In this document: piece by piece, positions 1 through 9,556 of the stretch | How positions within the stretch are numbered: position 1 is the stretch's first letter | Layout of the letters: every line of letters starts with the position of its first letter | NCBI GenBank assembly: GCA_023212645.1 | Contig: JALBYC010000014.1 | Coordinates: forward strand, 1-64,000 | Length of the DNA: 64,000 nt | Direction: 5' to 3' | From: Farysia itapuensis | Lineage: Eukaryota > Basidiomycota > Ustilaginomycetes > Ustilaginales > Ustilaginaceae | Notes under the pieces: model-generated | What the model was told of the DNA's origin: nothing | The model's database searches: none | Seen by the model: the letters and a program-made list of their open reading frames with translations, nothing else | Position numbers and translations under genes: made by a program

Positions 1-64
1 AGAAGAAAGAGAAAAGAAAAAAAAAGAAGAAAAAAAAAAAAGAAAAAAAAAAAAAAGGAGAAGA

Positions 65-125
<61 letters not shown>
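1..125. repeat. A-rich tract followed by a (GA)n microsatellite
   Basis: The first 70 bases are almost pure A with scattered G. They run directly into an uninterrupted GA dinucleotide array from about 70 to 125. This is a simple-sequence repeat with no coding potential. Its length is likely to vary between strains and it is prone to assembly error. Confidence 0.95.
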
Positions 126-127
<2 letters not shown>

Positions 128-590
128 GTGTTAGTCCGGCAAATTCATACAAGGTCAGGCTACAGGAACGCAAACCTACTTTGTGTAGTCGTCTCGATCC
201 TGGATATGGTATCTACGCATTACCTTGACTTCGCGCATTCCTGCATCTTGTTTCCATTGTAGAAAGTCATGCCTGTTGAAATGTGGGCAGAACGTTGAGT
301 CAGACTGTGTGGATCCTACCGGCGCGAAGTGAGAACAACATACTTTTTGAGCAGCTTCTGCTCATGATATTTGAGCTGCCTCATTGTGAATGAGATGCAG
401 TATGTAGATCTTGGCGAGAGGACAGCGTGAAGAGGTGTCAGTGGCCTGCATCTGTTTGCTCAAAAAAAGTCAAATAAAATTTCGGATTTCGGGCACGAAG
501 CTTTTTTTTTTGGCGCCGCAAAAACTTCGAAAAAAGTAACTGCTTCTTCTCGGATCCACTACCCTCAGCTCAGGCTTTACACATGCCATT
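126..590. promoter_or_regulatory. Upstream region of the NOC4-like gene
   Basis: No gene is visible here. The last 120 bases hold short T and A runs and a pyrimidine-rich leader before the ATG at 591. An upstream ATG at 583 opens a 10-codon ORF that overlaps the main start out of frame. Its -3 base is C, a weak context, so scanning ribosomes would probably pass it. Confidence 0.5.
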
Positions 591-3032
591 ATGGCTTCCA
601 AGAGCAGCAAAGTAGTGCTGCACAAGAAAGCGTCCGCATCAAGTTCGCAGCAGCCTGAAGCACTGAGAGATATTGCAGCCATTCAGCAACAACTCTCCTC
701 GTCGTCGGACCTCAATCCTATCTCGGACCTGATCGCCATTGTTAGAAGTCAGGCTTTGATCGACTCAACGTCTTCGGTAAAGGAGCGCAAAGATGCAGCA
801 TCAGCTATCCATAGAGGGACGCAAATCTTGGCGCGCTCCCTTTCATCTCTCTGCTCGGAAGACAAAGTGCCGCTCGACCAAGAGATTGATCAAGAGGGCT
901 TTGTCATGTCATCCGGATCCAAGAGTGCTTCGACAAAGACAGAAGCACAGAAAGCGGTGGCTGATTGGATTCGGCAAAGATGGAATGAGAGTGTCGAGCT
1001 GCTCTGTTCTTTGCTGAACCACGAAGTAGAAGCGGTTCGGATGGGAAGCCTGCAGACGTTGGTCGAGTTACAAGTCTCAGCTTCCTCGACCCTCACCCGG
1101 CTGCATGCTGTAAGCAGCGTGCCGACCAACGCAAAAGACGGTAGCTCGAATGATGTGGAGCCCCACGCCCAGTGGTCCATTTCCCCGTGGCGTGCCATCA
1201 CCGTGACGATAATGGCTGGTCCGCCTTCGATGGCACGCCTTGGCTCTGGCGAGGCTGGACATCGCTGCAAGGTCACAAGGGAGTCTGCAGTACCACAGGA
1301 CATCTTGGCAAAGTTTGTCGCCAGCGGTCTGGAAGAATATGATGATGTGCGATTTGCTACACTGCGAGAAATGAGCATTGCCTTACGGAGGCCTTCACCC
1401 AGCGCTCTCCTAAACACTTCGTTGCGCGCCAACACCCTGTCTCTTTTGCTTCTCCTGACGGCTATCCCTGCGGAAGCGTCGGACATTAACAATTTTTTGG
1501 TACAAGAATTGGCTATTCCGCCGTTGACCGCATCCAAGAAATCGAAGGGCAAGAACAAAGCAGCTGTCGGCAACCTCAGGGTCATCGATGACGGGGATTC
1601 CGATAACGAAAAGGCCGCCAATGCAGAGGACGACGACATGACTGGCTGGTTCTCGGATTCCGACAACGAAGATGCTCGCGCTGGTGCGACTGCTATCGAA
1701 AAGCGTACTTCTGCCGACAAGAAGGCCAATCACGGCCTTGGCAAGGCAGCTCGTGCTGCCGCCGTCAGCAAGAGAAGCCGTAAAACATTCCACGAAGGCC
1801 TACACAGCTTGGGGGTACAGAAGGCTGCATTTTCAGCTGCTTGGCTCGACCTTTTGCTCCCACGACGTCGGCAAGACGAGGGTCGCGACCAAAACTCGAT
1901 AGTTGGTGGGGAGTTGAGCTTGGCTGCAGCGCACGAGGTACTCGTTCGACTCCATGCTCAGATCTTGCCGCACTTGACAAAGCCAACGCTGCTCCATGAC
2001 TTCTTGGTAGCGTGCCTGGACTCTAAGGGCGCAACTTCGCTTCTAGCCCTCAATGCCATTTTCACCCTGGTGACGAAACACAACCTGGACTACCCTCAAT
2101 TCTACACCCGGCTATATGGTATGCTGGACGCATCGGTGCTGCACATGAAGTACCGAGCTCGGTTTTTGCGATTGCTTGAGACATTCTTGTCCTCGACGCA
2201 TTTGTCAGCTGCGCTGGTCGCCAGCTTTGCAAAACGACTTTCGAGGTTGAGTCTGCGTGCTCCGCCTGCTGCCATTGCCTCGGTTGTGCCTTTCGTGTAC
2301 AATTTGCTCAAGAAACATCCCCGTTGTCTTTCATTGGTGCATAAGGAATGGGACGGTGATCGGCTCAACATCGGGCCTGCCGGTGTTGATGACCCCTTCC
2401 TTCCGGACGAGATGGACCCGCTCAAGACACACGCACTGGACAGCTCGCTGTGGGAGATTGCCTCGTTGGGGGCATCTGCGGTCGCCCGCGGTACCCTCGA
2501 GGACAGCTCGAGTGGCGGAGAAGCTCATTACTTGGGTTCTGTTACCAGCTTGGTTCGTATCTTGGCCGAGCCGTTCACACGCGAACGCTACAGCTTGGAT
2601 GACTTCCTCGACATTACGTACGGAACGCTGTTTGAGACCGAGATCAATAAGACACTGGCCCAGCAAGATCCTCGTCGCAAACGGCTGACTCCGGTACTAG
2701 CATATAGTTTGCCGGGTGGATATGGAGCGGGTGGCGCGAACGATGCTGAAGCGTTCGACCGAGTTGACATCTTCCCCTCGAAGTCCGGACGCGTACGTGC
2801 CATTCAGTCCATGGCCAAAGCCGAGCGCGAGGAAGAAGAGGAAATGGAAAAAGAACAACAGGACCGTAAACGCAAGCTCGGAGAAGCTGGCCAGACCGAA
2901 GAAGAAGACGCGGACGAGAAAGAGGCACGTGAGGCCATCGAAGCGCTCAAGAAAGCCGAGCGTATCAAGAAGCGCAAGGTTGACCGCACAGGCACGCATG
3001 ACGTTTGCGCACGACTCTTCAGCTTCGCCTAA
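591..3032 (+). CDS. NOC4: Nucleolar complex protein 4 homologue (Noc4, CBF/Mak21 family)
   Basis: The 813-residue protein fits Noc4, which pairs with Nop14 in the small-subunit processome for nuclear maturation and export of 40S precursors. The N-terminal half is helical and repeat-like. A low-complexity acidic/Lys-rich linker (about residues 325-385) follows. The conserved CBF/Noc domain lies at about 440-620 and includes the stretch ending in HMKYRARFLRLLETFLSS and the DPFLPDEMDP motif typical of Noc4. The C-terminus is a charged Glu/Lys-rich helix with nuclear-localisation-like KKRK sequences. The start at 591 is the first in-frame ATG. No intron is needed. The family call rests on the CBF domain; Mak21/Noc1 and Noc3 also carry related domains, but the length and the DEMDP motif favour Noc4. 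Confidence 0.85.
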   Translation: MASKSSKVVLHKKASASSSQQPEALRDIAAIQQQLSSSSDLNPISDLIAIVRSQALIDSTSSVKERKDAASAIHRGTQILARSLSSLCSEDKVPLDQEIDQEGFVMSSGSKSASTKTEAQKAVADWIRQRWNESVELLCSLLNHEVEAVRMGSLQTLVELQVSASSTLTRLHAVSSVPTNAKDGSSNDVEPHAQWSISPWRAITVTIMAGPPSMARLGSGEAGHRCKVTRESAVPQDILAKFVASGLEEYDDVRFATLREMSIALRRPSPSALLNTSLRANTLSLLLLLTAIPAEASDINNFLVQELAIPPLTASKKSKGKNKAAVGNLRVIDDGDSDNEKAANAEDDDMTGWFSDSDNEDARAGATAIEKRTSADKKANHGLGKAARAAAVSKRSRKTFHEGLHSLGVQKAAFSAAWLDLLLPRRRQDEGRDQNSIVGGELSLAAAHEVLVRLHAQILPHLTKPTLLHDFLVACLDSKGATSLLALNAIFTLVTKHNLDYPQFYTRLYGMLDASVLHMKYRARFLRLLETFLSSTHLSAALVASFAKRLSRLSLRAPPAAIASVVPFVYNLLKKHPRCLSLVHKEWDGDRLNIGPAGVDDPFLPDEMDPLKTHALDSSLWEIASLGASAVARGTLEDSSSGGEAHYLGSVTSLVRILAEPFTRERYSLDDFLDITYGTLFETEINKTLAQQDPRRKRLTPVLAYSLPGGYGAGGANDAEAFDRVDIFPSKSGRVRAIQSMAKAEREEEEEMEKEQQDRKRKLGEAGQTEEEDADEKEAREAIEALKKAERIKKRKVDRTGTHDVCARLFSFA

Positions 3033-3210
3033 AGAATCAAAACACGCGCATGCAAAACATCTGATGAAGATCAGTCAAAAAGAAGACGATAGCAGGCGTG
3101 AAATTAAGTAGAATTGCGTTAGGATGCTAGTTGGATATGCGATGACGATTTGCGTGGAACGGGAAAGCATGATGTGAGGGATAGGCGAGGAGTACGCTTG
3201 AGGTGACAAG

Positions 3211-4518
3211 TTAGCGGAGGAGAGGCTGAAACTCCTGCACTTGATACCAGAGTTCCTTGCGCAGATCCTCTTTGGTGATGGACTCCTTTTGCATGTCAAA
3301 GTAGAAGAAATCAGGACTGAGACGAGGCGCACCCGGTTCGTCGTCTGGGTCGTGGTAGGCGGCGAGGTAAGGATGGGCCAGGCACTGTTCAACTGTCAGT
3401 CGGTTTCGCGGGTCGAACGTGAGCGTTTTCTGCAAAAAGTCGAGCGCATCCGGCGTCGCTTTTGGGAAGAGAATGGCAAAATCTTTACGCTTGCGGAAGG
3501 GCATGGAGCGAATGTAGTCACGCGAGCGGCGCGAGTTGATGTTGTGAAATTCTTCCAGCGTAGGTGTGCCGAGGACGTCGAGAATCAAACTGAGCTGCTG
3601 GTGGTAGTCGCGACCTGGGAAGAGAGGCCGACCAGTCAGCATCTCGGCAAGGATACATCCGACAGCCCACACGTCAATAGACTTGGTGTACTGCTTGAAG
3701 GTGAGCATAATCTCAGGCGCACGGTACCATCGTGTTGCCACATATTCCGTCATAAAGCCAGTGTCCTGGTCGGCGGTCAGTACCGATCGGGCCAGACCAA
3801 AATCGCAGACCTTGAGATCACAATTTGCGTTGAGTAGCACGTTGGACGGCTTGAGATCCCGATGAATCACATCAGCGCAGTGCATCGGCTTCAGCGCGCG
3901 CAGCGTTTGATAAGTAAAGTACTGGCAATGATCGTCCGAAAGTTCCTGGGTGCGAATGACGCGATGCAGATCCGTCTCCATGAGCTCCTGCACGAGGTAC
4001 ACTTCGGTAAACTCTTCGTACGTCGATGGCTTGATAATGTCGAGAATCGAGATAATGTTCTCCGAAACATCGCATTCTTGAAAGAAACGGAGCAGTTTGA
4101 GTTCACGAAGCGTGCGCAGGGCAAACATCTGGTGATCAAAGGGCTGGATCTTTTTGATGGCCACTTTCTGGCCCGTAGCGCGATGAATCGCCGAGCAAAC
4201 AACGCCGTACGCACCCTCTCCGATAATCTCGCATACCTTGTACTTGCTGCCCACTTTGAAGCTGATGGCGTTTTTCAGATTCGTTTTCGCGGCAGTGGTG
4301 GTTTTGGCGGTCAAGGATTCGACAGGGGAGGCAGGTTTGGAGTGCGCCGGTTCGTCGGTGCGATGTGTGGGAGTGGTGGGTGCAGTCGATACAAGGGATG
4401 GAAAGGAGTCGGTCGACGAGATCGAGTCAGATTTCGTCGAATTGCGACGAGGAGAGGTAGTGCGTGTGACGGACGCAGCCATTATTGTTGCACGAGAGTA
4501 AGAGTCGTAGTCAGACAT
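3211..4518 (-). CDS. Fus3/Kss1-type MAP kinase with N-terminal extension (Kpp6-like)
   Basis: A 435-residue Ser/Thr protein kinase. The catalytic domain starts near residue 88. It shows the Gly-rich loop GEGAYGVV (100-107), catalytic Lys122, HRDLKPSN (Asp221), DFG (239-241) and the dual-phosphorylation motif TEY (257-259). The IRTQELSDDHCQYF and GRDYHQQLSLIL segments mark the yeast Fus3/Kss1 (ERK) subfamily rather than Slt2 or Hog1. The first ~85 residues are a Ser/Thr/Pro-rich extension absent from ordinary Fus3-type kinases. Ustilago maydis has two such kinases, Kpp2 (no extension) and Kpp6 (long extension, appressorial penetration), so Kpp6-like is the better guess, although this extension is shorter than that reported for Kpp6. 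The start is the ATG at 4518; a longer reading begins only at a TTG. The leader is strongly CT-rich. Confidence 0.85.
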   Translation of the reverse strand: MSDYDSYSRATIMAASVTRTTSPRRNSTKSDSISSTDSFPSLVSTAPTTPTHRTDEPAHSKPASPVESLTAKTTTAAKTNLKNAISFKVGSKYKVCEIIGEGAYGVVCSAIHRATGQKVAIKKIQPFDHQMFALRTLRELKLLRFFQECDVSENIISILDIIKPSTYEEFTEVYLVQELMETDLHRVIRTQELSDDHCQYFTYQTLRALKPMHCADVIHRDLKPSNVLLNANCDLKVCDFGLARSVLTADQDTGFMTEYVATRWYRAPEIMLTFKQYTKSIDVWAVGCILAEMLTGRPLFPGRDYHQQLSLILDVLGTPTLEEFHNINSRRSRDYIRSMPFRKRKDFAILFPKATPDALDFLQKTLTFDPRNRLTVEQCLAHPYLAAYHDPDDEPGAPRLSPDFFYFDMQKESITKEDLRKELWYQVQEFQPLLR

Positions 4519-4744
4519 GAAAGCAAGGCGAAGCAATCACGATTCCAGACCGTGACAGAAAAGGGAGAGAAAAAGCAGAGAAAGAAACAGAAGGTAGAGA
4601 CAGGAGTCAGTATATCGGTCAGAGGTAAATCATGCTGCCAAAGCTTATATAGGACGAGCGAGGGTTCGTGCATCTTTGGAAGAAAGGGGGGTTGTCTGCC
4701 TGCTGGCTGGCGGCCGAACTGCGTTGCCGAACAGGGTGTGCCTG

Positions 4745-5436
4745 TCAAAAAAAGGCAAAGAGAGCAAGGAAAAGGGTCCAACGCAACTCCGACTGACCGA
4801 GCACGCGGTGCAAGTGTTGAACTCTGCAAAGAACACAAAGGGCTACCGGGCTACCGAGTACCAGGCCAGAGTTAAAAAACGCGCCAAGCGATAATATGCA
4901 TTCTCTCGGCTCTCGTTGTTACCCTCTGGCCATACACCCAATGCATCTCCGCATCAGATTCCGAAGGTGTCAACGTGTGACAACCCATACGCCCCGCTCG
5001 CCCTACCTATGCCGCTCGATCGCGTCCGCATGACACCGGTCCTGTCGACTTACCGTACTTTTCGGGCAGAGTCCTCCGCTTTTTCGTCCTCGGCTTTTCG
5101 CACGCCATCCTTCTTGTCCTTGGTTGCGTCGTTTCGCGTAGCAATTTCGGCTTCAGAAGTGGCGCCAGTGGCGGTGGCGTTTGGTGCCGCTGTTTCTTGA
5201 CGTTTCGTCGCACCTTTCTGGACAGTCGTTCGCACGATACTCGGCTCTTCGTTGCTTAGCTCGGTCGTGTTGCTCTGTTCCAGAGGCACACGTGGAGGCT
5301 GTTGAACAGGGATCTGCGTCGATCCAGGCCGATGGCACTCGGCCACGGCAGAAGAGGGGAACATCTCGATGTTGTTGGCATCTTCAGTCCCTGTCACCGT
5401 AGGGTGGACGTCCATGGGATGCGGAAGAGTCGGCAT
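4745..5436 (-). CDS. Small two-exon gene, unknown product
   Basis: Not recognised. An open frame from the ATG at 5436 runs through a hydrophilic Ala/Thr/Glu/Lys-rich sequence and would stop inside a perfect GTAAGT donor at 5053. Splicing to the acceptor TTCTTTGCAG at 4824 (230-bp intron) keeps the frame. It adds 26 residues ending in a hydrophobic WTLFLALFAFF tail, then TGA at 4745. The two exons total 462 bases, exactly 153 codons plus stop. The hydrophobic C-terminus could be a weak tail anchor. The gene sits head-to-tail upstream of the MAP kinase. The donor and the acceptor are both good, but without homology the model is an inference. Other acceptors lie in the same intron. Confidence 0.35.
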
Positions 5437-5842
5437 CACAAACACGTAAACAGATCCGACTCTCTTCTTTCCCCTTACTTATGTATCGAGCTGGACGAGG
5501 GTGTGTGCGGGAGGAAGGGATGATGAAGATCAAATGGTTTCTGACGGCAAAGAAAGGAGAGGATCGAAAGTGAAAATCGGAGGAGCCCGTCTTGCCTTGC
5601 GCCACAGGGCCACGTCAGAAAGTTCATCTCGAGGCTCGACGTCAGGCGTGTGCGTGTCTCAGTGTACATGCGTGTGACGGTCAAGCGCCGTGTGTTTTCA
5701 TATAGTCTCGCGCACATACCTCGTGGACAACTCGTACGTCGTTCCCGCTTTATGGTGCTCAGATCGCCATGCCAAGGCGTTGAGGATCTCGCTCATCTTG
5801 CATTAAAGACACGCAATACATCGAACAAAGGAAGGGCTCGAT
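5437..5842. other. Intergenic region, no gene seen
   Basis: About 400 bases between the 3' end of the membrane-protein gene and the small spliced gene, both on the minus strand. Only short open frames in several phases are present, with no conserved-looking product and no RNA signature. Confidence 0.5.
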
Positions 5843-7354
5843 CTAGCGAAACACGATGTCATCCACCGTGTGGAGATCAATGGAGCATGGAGCATCGCTA
5901 AAGCATTGTCCAGACTCTTGACTGTAGACCGACCTTCGCGATATCCGCTTATCATTGCAGTCTCCCATATCAGACTCAGCGCTGGGCAGACCGAGAGAGT
6001 GCGAGCTTGTGCTTGTATCGCACGGATCCTGCTGGTATCGTGCGTATTCAAATGCACCTCCACTGACGGCCCTGATCGTGTTCTCGCTGTGACGGGCTGG
6101 CTGATTTGCCCTGAGCGTACTCGCATTTGACTCAATCGAGTCTCTACTGATTCTGCCTGTGACTGCTTGCTTGTCGGGCCACTCCTCGGGACATCGATCT
6201 GACGTATGTTCAAGTACTCGCTGCCTGTGACGTACCTGTTGCAGTCTGACCCGTTCAAGCAGGTTGTGCTGCTTGTTTGCTTCTGCATCGAGATTGCGAA
6301 CGGATTTGTCGCCACCGAATTCAGATGAGAATGTCTGAGGCATACTGTCTGCATTGGCACCGGCTGGAGAAGCGGTCTTCTGGATATAGTGGCTCAGGCG
6401 GTGACCAGTTTCGAAGCTGGATGCGACATTCTGATCTCGAAACACTTCCGCAGTTGTGGCGTCAGGAGGCAGATTCACTGCCTGACATGAATTCTGCGAG
6501 AGCTGGTCCCGCTGAATGTTCGGCGACGCCTTCGTGGTGCGAAACGGAGGCTCTGAGAAGGATTGAAAACAGAAGGCCTCGTCGAGTTTTGCTTCCCGCT
6601 TCGCAGCAGACTGATCGGTTATGCTGTGCAGCTTCATTGCCACATCGCTATCCATCGGACACTTGAACGTGTTTGGAGCAAGCGCGACAGAGCTTTCGCT
6701 GTAGAGGGTGCCACTCTGAGTCTCGCCGAAGCTGGACGACGTTGCATAAATCGAGCCTAGTCCACGCATGTCTTTCGTTTCGCGATCCTTGATCGAGAGT
6801 CGGTTCGCAATGGCCAATTTTGCTTCCCGCCTCTTCTGTCTCACACATCGATAGTATAGATAAGAAGCCAGCATGACCAAGATGCCGAAGAGTACTGCTA
6901 GTCCTGCCGCCATTTCCCCGATCTGCGTGCCCGACATACCTGCAGATGTGGAACTCTTAGATGAGTCCGTGGCCGGAAGGCTTTGCATGCCGGCCGAAGT
7001 GTCCGCGGGGTTAGGTGTAGTCGTGGTCGCAGCTGCTGCTGGAGAAGTAGACAACTTCGAGGCAGCGGGATCTATGCTGGTGTGGGCATTGCGACTGGTA
7101 TCTGTGTGTGTATGATCATTTCCCTTGTCACTCGCCGCTTTGTTGGACTTTGCTTGCTGCTGGTTGGAAGACTTTTCTTCGACGCTTTTCGACTTGTGGT
7201 GCTGATTCGAGAGTTTATGTGTAGCTTTACTATGATTGCTACTGTGCGCAGTGCCTTCTGTATGAGACGTCGCATTGCTATTGTCGGCTCGCTTTGTCAA
7301 TGTGCTCTTATGTAGTTCCTTCACCGGGTATACCATCTGATGCTGTTCCAGCAT
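5843..7354 (-). CDS. Single-pass membrane protein with Ser/Thr-rich ectodomain, unknown function
   Basis: A 503-residue protein of unknown function. Residues 1-145 are rich in Ser, Thr, His, Asn and Ala, like an O-glycosylated ectodomain, with a Lys-Arg pair (LTKR followed by AD) that looks like a Kex2 site. One transmembrane helix follows (about 147-167, ending LASYLYY), then a positive stop-transfer cluster CVRQKRREAK. The remaining ~330 residues form a disordered, presumably cytosolic tail. The layout recalls fungal wall-stress sensors or Mid2-like proteins, but there is no diagnostic Cys-rich WSC domain. No signal peptide is visible at the N-terminus and I found no good upstream splice donor that would supply one. 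ATGs lie at 7354 and at codon 7, so the start is uncertain. Confidence 0.6.
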   Translation of the reverse strand: MLEQHQMVYPVKELHKSTLTKRADNSNATSHTEGTAHSSNHSKATHKLSNQHHKSKSVEEKSSNQQQAKSNKAASDKGNDHTHTDTSRNAHTSIDPAASKLSTSPAAAATTTTPNPADTSAGMQSLPATDSSKSSTSAGMSGTQIGEMAAGLAVLFGILVMLASYLYYRCVRQKRREAKLAIANRLSIKDRETKDMRGLGSIYATSSSFGETQSGTLYSESSVALAPNTFKCPMDSDVAMKLHSITDQSAAKREAKLDEAFCFQSFSEPPFRTTKASPNIQRDQLSQNSCQAVNLPPDATTAEVFRDQNVASSFETGHRLSHYIQKTASPAGANADSMPQTFSSEFGGDKSVRNLDAEANKQHNLLERVRLQQVRHRQRVLEHTSDRCPEEWPDKQAVTGRISRDSIESNASTLRANQPARHSENTIRAVSGGAFEYARYQQDPCDTSTSSHSLGLPSAESDMGDCNDKRISRRSVYSQESGQCFSDAPCSIDLHTVDDIVFR

Positions 7355-7812
7355 CGTCTATGGCTCTATTTGTGATTCAACGAAGTCCATGAGACACACA
7401 GAGACACTTTCTGAGACATGGACAAAATGCCGGAGCATCAGCACAGCTTTAAATGCAAGCAGCTCAAAGAAGCTAATTCGAAAGAGGGGGAAGCATGGAA
7501 TGGGACGCCAACGCGCCAACTTCATTAGGCGGCGTCCGGCTGCCTCGTCCACCGGTCTTCATCGGCCACCTAGGACTAAATGAAGCTCACACTCTGCATG
7601 CTGGCACTAGCTGAGCCCAATCGGCGTTCAAGGAACGTTGCAAGGGCCTTAGGCGTGAAGCTTGAGGAAAACCCGCGCTTGAACCTGAATCTGACCGGCG
7701 GTGTTGGACGGGCGGGTAACGGCCTCGGCTACGCTGGGGAAGTGGAATTTCCGGAGAGGCACGCGATCCAAATTGTTTATCTCACACTCGTTCTCAGAAA
7801 GACCCACAGAGG
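7355..7812. promoter_or_regulatory. Divergent promoter between the membrane-protein gene and DTD1
   Basis: A 458-base region between divergent starts. A 78-codon frame at 7580-7816 overlaps the DTD1 start by a few bases. It has no recognisable content, so I treat it as chance. Confidence 0.45.
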
Positions 7813-8412
7813 ATGAGAGCCGTTCTGCAGCGAGTCAAAGGCGCAACCGTTCACGTAGACGGTAAGCTTGTCTCCAAGATTGGACCAGGCATTGTCGCAT
7901 TGATTGGCATTTCGACCGAGGACACGGCGGCCGAGGTCGCTCCGCTGTGCAACAAGATTCTGAACACAAAACTGTGGAATGACGGACAGAGTGCTTGCGA
8001 CATTGTAACACCTGCTCAGTACGAGCCAGACTCTGTATCCACTGCGACCGCCCCGAGCATGTCCGCCACTCCTGCAGCAAAAGAGAGCCAAACAGAATCA
8101 ACCAACGGTCGAGCAGAGCAGGTGTGGGGCGGAAAGCCATGGAAACGCTCAGTCATCGAGCTGGGAGGTGAAGTTCTCTGCGTCTCGCAATTCACACTGT
8201 TCGCCCGCACAGTCAAAGGCACTAAACCAGATTTCCATAGGGCTATGGGCGGCGATTCGGCCAAGGTCATTTACCAGGCCCTGCTCGCCCGTCTAGGTGA
8301 ACACTACAACAAGGACAGGATCAAGGATGGAGCTTTCGGCGAGATGATGGATGTCAGTCTGACCAACGACGGGCCAGTAACAATCCTACTAGACACAACA
8401 GAGAAGAAATAG
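7813..8412 (+). CDS. DTD1: D-aminoacyl-tRNA deacylase
   Basis: This 199-residue enzyme hydrolyses D-amino acids (and glycine from tRNA-Ala) wrongly attached to tRNA. The N-terminus MRAVLQRV is typical of the family. The two active-site signatures are both present: SQFTLFA at 125-131 and NDGPVT at 185-190, the latter giving the cross-subunit Gly-Pro pair. Bacterial and yeast enzymes are about 145-150 residues. The extra length here is an Ala/Ser/Thr-rich insertion at roughly 61-110, which probably loops out. The start at 7813 is fixed by the conserved N-terminus. Single exon. Confidence 0.93.
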   Translation: MRAVLQRVKGATVHVDGKLVSKIGPGIVALIGISTEDTAAEVAPLCNKILNTKLWNDGQSACDIVTPAQYEPDSVSTATAPSMSATPAAKESQTESTNGRAEQVWGGKPWKRSVIELGGEVLCVSQFTLFARTVKGTKPDFHRAMGGDSAKVIYQALLARLGEHYNKDRIKDGAFGEMMDVSLTNDGPVTILLDTTEKK

Positions 8413-8787
8413 AGATGGCAAAGTATCGCGCAATCTGGGCTTACCGCGCCATATGTGATTGGCTTCGTGGCTATGGACGTTTCGTATATTTCGTGCGTTT
8501 CGCGATCCGCGATTTTTCATTGAATTGTTAGGCTACAAATGTGGCTGTGGCCAACTCATACACGCGTACACGTGACTGTGACTGACTCCGGCACAGCGCG
8601 CACAGCGGTGATGCAGTGACGCAGCGTGGGTGTGGTTTCCAAATTTGGCACAGCATGAGTGCATGTAAATGACACTGCCGCCTCCACACCGCATCAAGCG
8701 GCGACACTACATTTAGCACTCACACGACCCGCACCCCCCTGGTTGCATCCACCACCATCGGCTCTCTTACACTCCATCTCTACAGAT
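8413..8787. promoter_or_regulatory. Intergenic/promoter region upstream of the DUF4112 gene
   Basis: 375 bases between two plus-strand genes. The last 60 bases are C/T-rich (a run of CACCCCCC followed by CATC/CTCT repeats), as expected for a fungal leader. A TCTACAG lies just before the start and could be a 5' UTR splice acceptor. Confidence 0.4.
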
Positions 8788-9447
8788 ATGGCATCCTACC
8801 TCGCAAACAAAGTGACCAAACGTGTCGTCGGAGCACAAGCAAAACAGTACGAACCCGAGGACCCTCTCTATGAATTCTATACGGCGTCCAATGGCAAACA
8901 GAAGCGCAGAAAACGAGCATTGCCGCCCGGTCTGACCAAAGCTGAAGCCAAACTGCTGCAGAAGATCAAAAAGCGCGCACACTACCTCGACAAAGGCTTT
9001 TACGTCTGCGGCCTCCGATTTGGCTGGACCTTCTTCATTGGTCTCGTCCCCGGATTAGGTGACTTGACGGATGCGCTGCTCAACTACACACTTGTGGTCA
9101 AGCCGGTTCGAAAGGAGCTTGATGACGCACCTGACTGGCTTGTCAAACAGATGCTCTTCAATAACGCCGTCTCAGCAGGTATCGGTCTGGTTCCCATTGT
9201 GGGTGACATTGCTTTGGCTGCTTGGAGAGCCAATTCGCGCAACGCCAAGCTGCTGGAAGAATTGCTCCGTATCAGGGGCGAGGAGAATATGTCGAAAGGA
9301 TTGTCAGACTTGACACCTCAGACAGGCGCACATCCTGCACAGGCAGCTGCCCAGGCTCATGTACAGGGCGCACAATCGAACAACAAGCAAGCCGCTTTCC
9401 AGGCCCCTCCGTCCGCCTCAGTCCCCGCTACCAAAGCCAAGAAATAG
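8788..9447 (+). CDS. DUF4112 family protein
   Basis: A 219-residue protein. After a basic N-terminus comes the conserved DUF4112 core (about residues 50-165). Two hydrophobic segments carry the family signature: VPGLGDLTDALLNY and VPIVGDIALAAWRANSRN. The repeated Pro-x-x-Gly-Asp motif is characteristic. The function of the family is unknown; it is common in fungi and bacteria and probably membrane-associated. The C-terminal ~45 residues are Ala/Gln-rich and disordered. The frame is open further upstream from 8659, but the start at 8788 follows a typical pyrimidine-rich leader and gives a normal family length. Confidence 0.8.
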   Translation: MASYLANKVTKRVVGAQAKQYEPEDPLYEFYTASNGKQKRRKRALPPGLTKAEAKLLQKIKKRAHYLDKGFYVCGLRFGWTFFIGLVPGLGDLTDALLNYTLVVKPVRKELDDAPDWLVKQMLFNNAVSAGIGLVPIVGDIALAAWRANSRNAKLLEELLRIRGEENMSKGLSDLTPQTGAHPAQAAAQAHVQGAQSNNKQAAFQAPPSASVPATKAKK

Positions 9448-9556
9448 TTTATCCAGTACAATCACAGAGGCACATACACGCACCGCACTAATCACACTAA
9501 TTAACATAGATATACCCGGTCATGCTTATTCCGTCTGTGTAATATGAAGCAGAGGA

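Noticed and set aside
890..1729. A 279-codon minus-strand frame within NOC4
   Set aside because: It is antisense to a well-supported gene and shows no family features.
3862..4875. A 337-codon plus-strand frame antisense to the MAP kinase
   Set aside because: It lies across the conserved kinase domain and its promoter. Its composition follows the antisense of the kinase codons, and it has no recognisable content.
7580..7816. A 78-codon frame starting MKLTLCMLALA before DTD1
   Set aside because: It could be a weak signal peptide, but it overlaps the DTD1 start and the rest looks random. No support.
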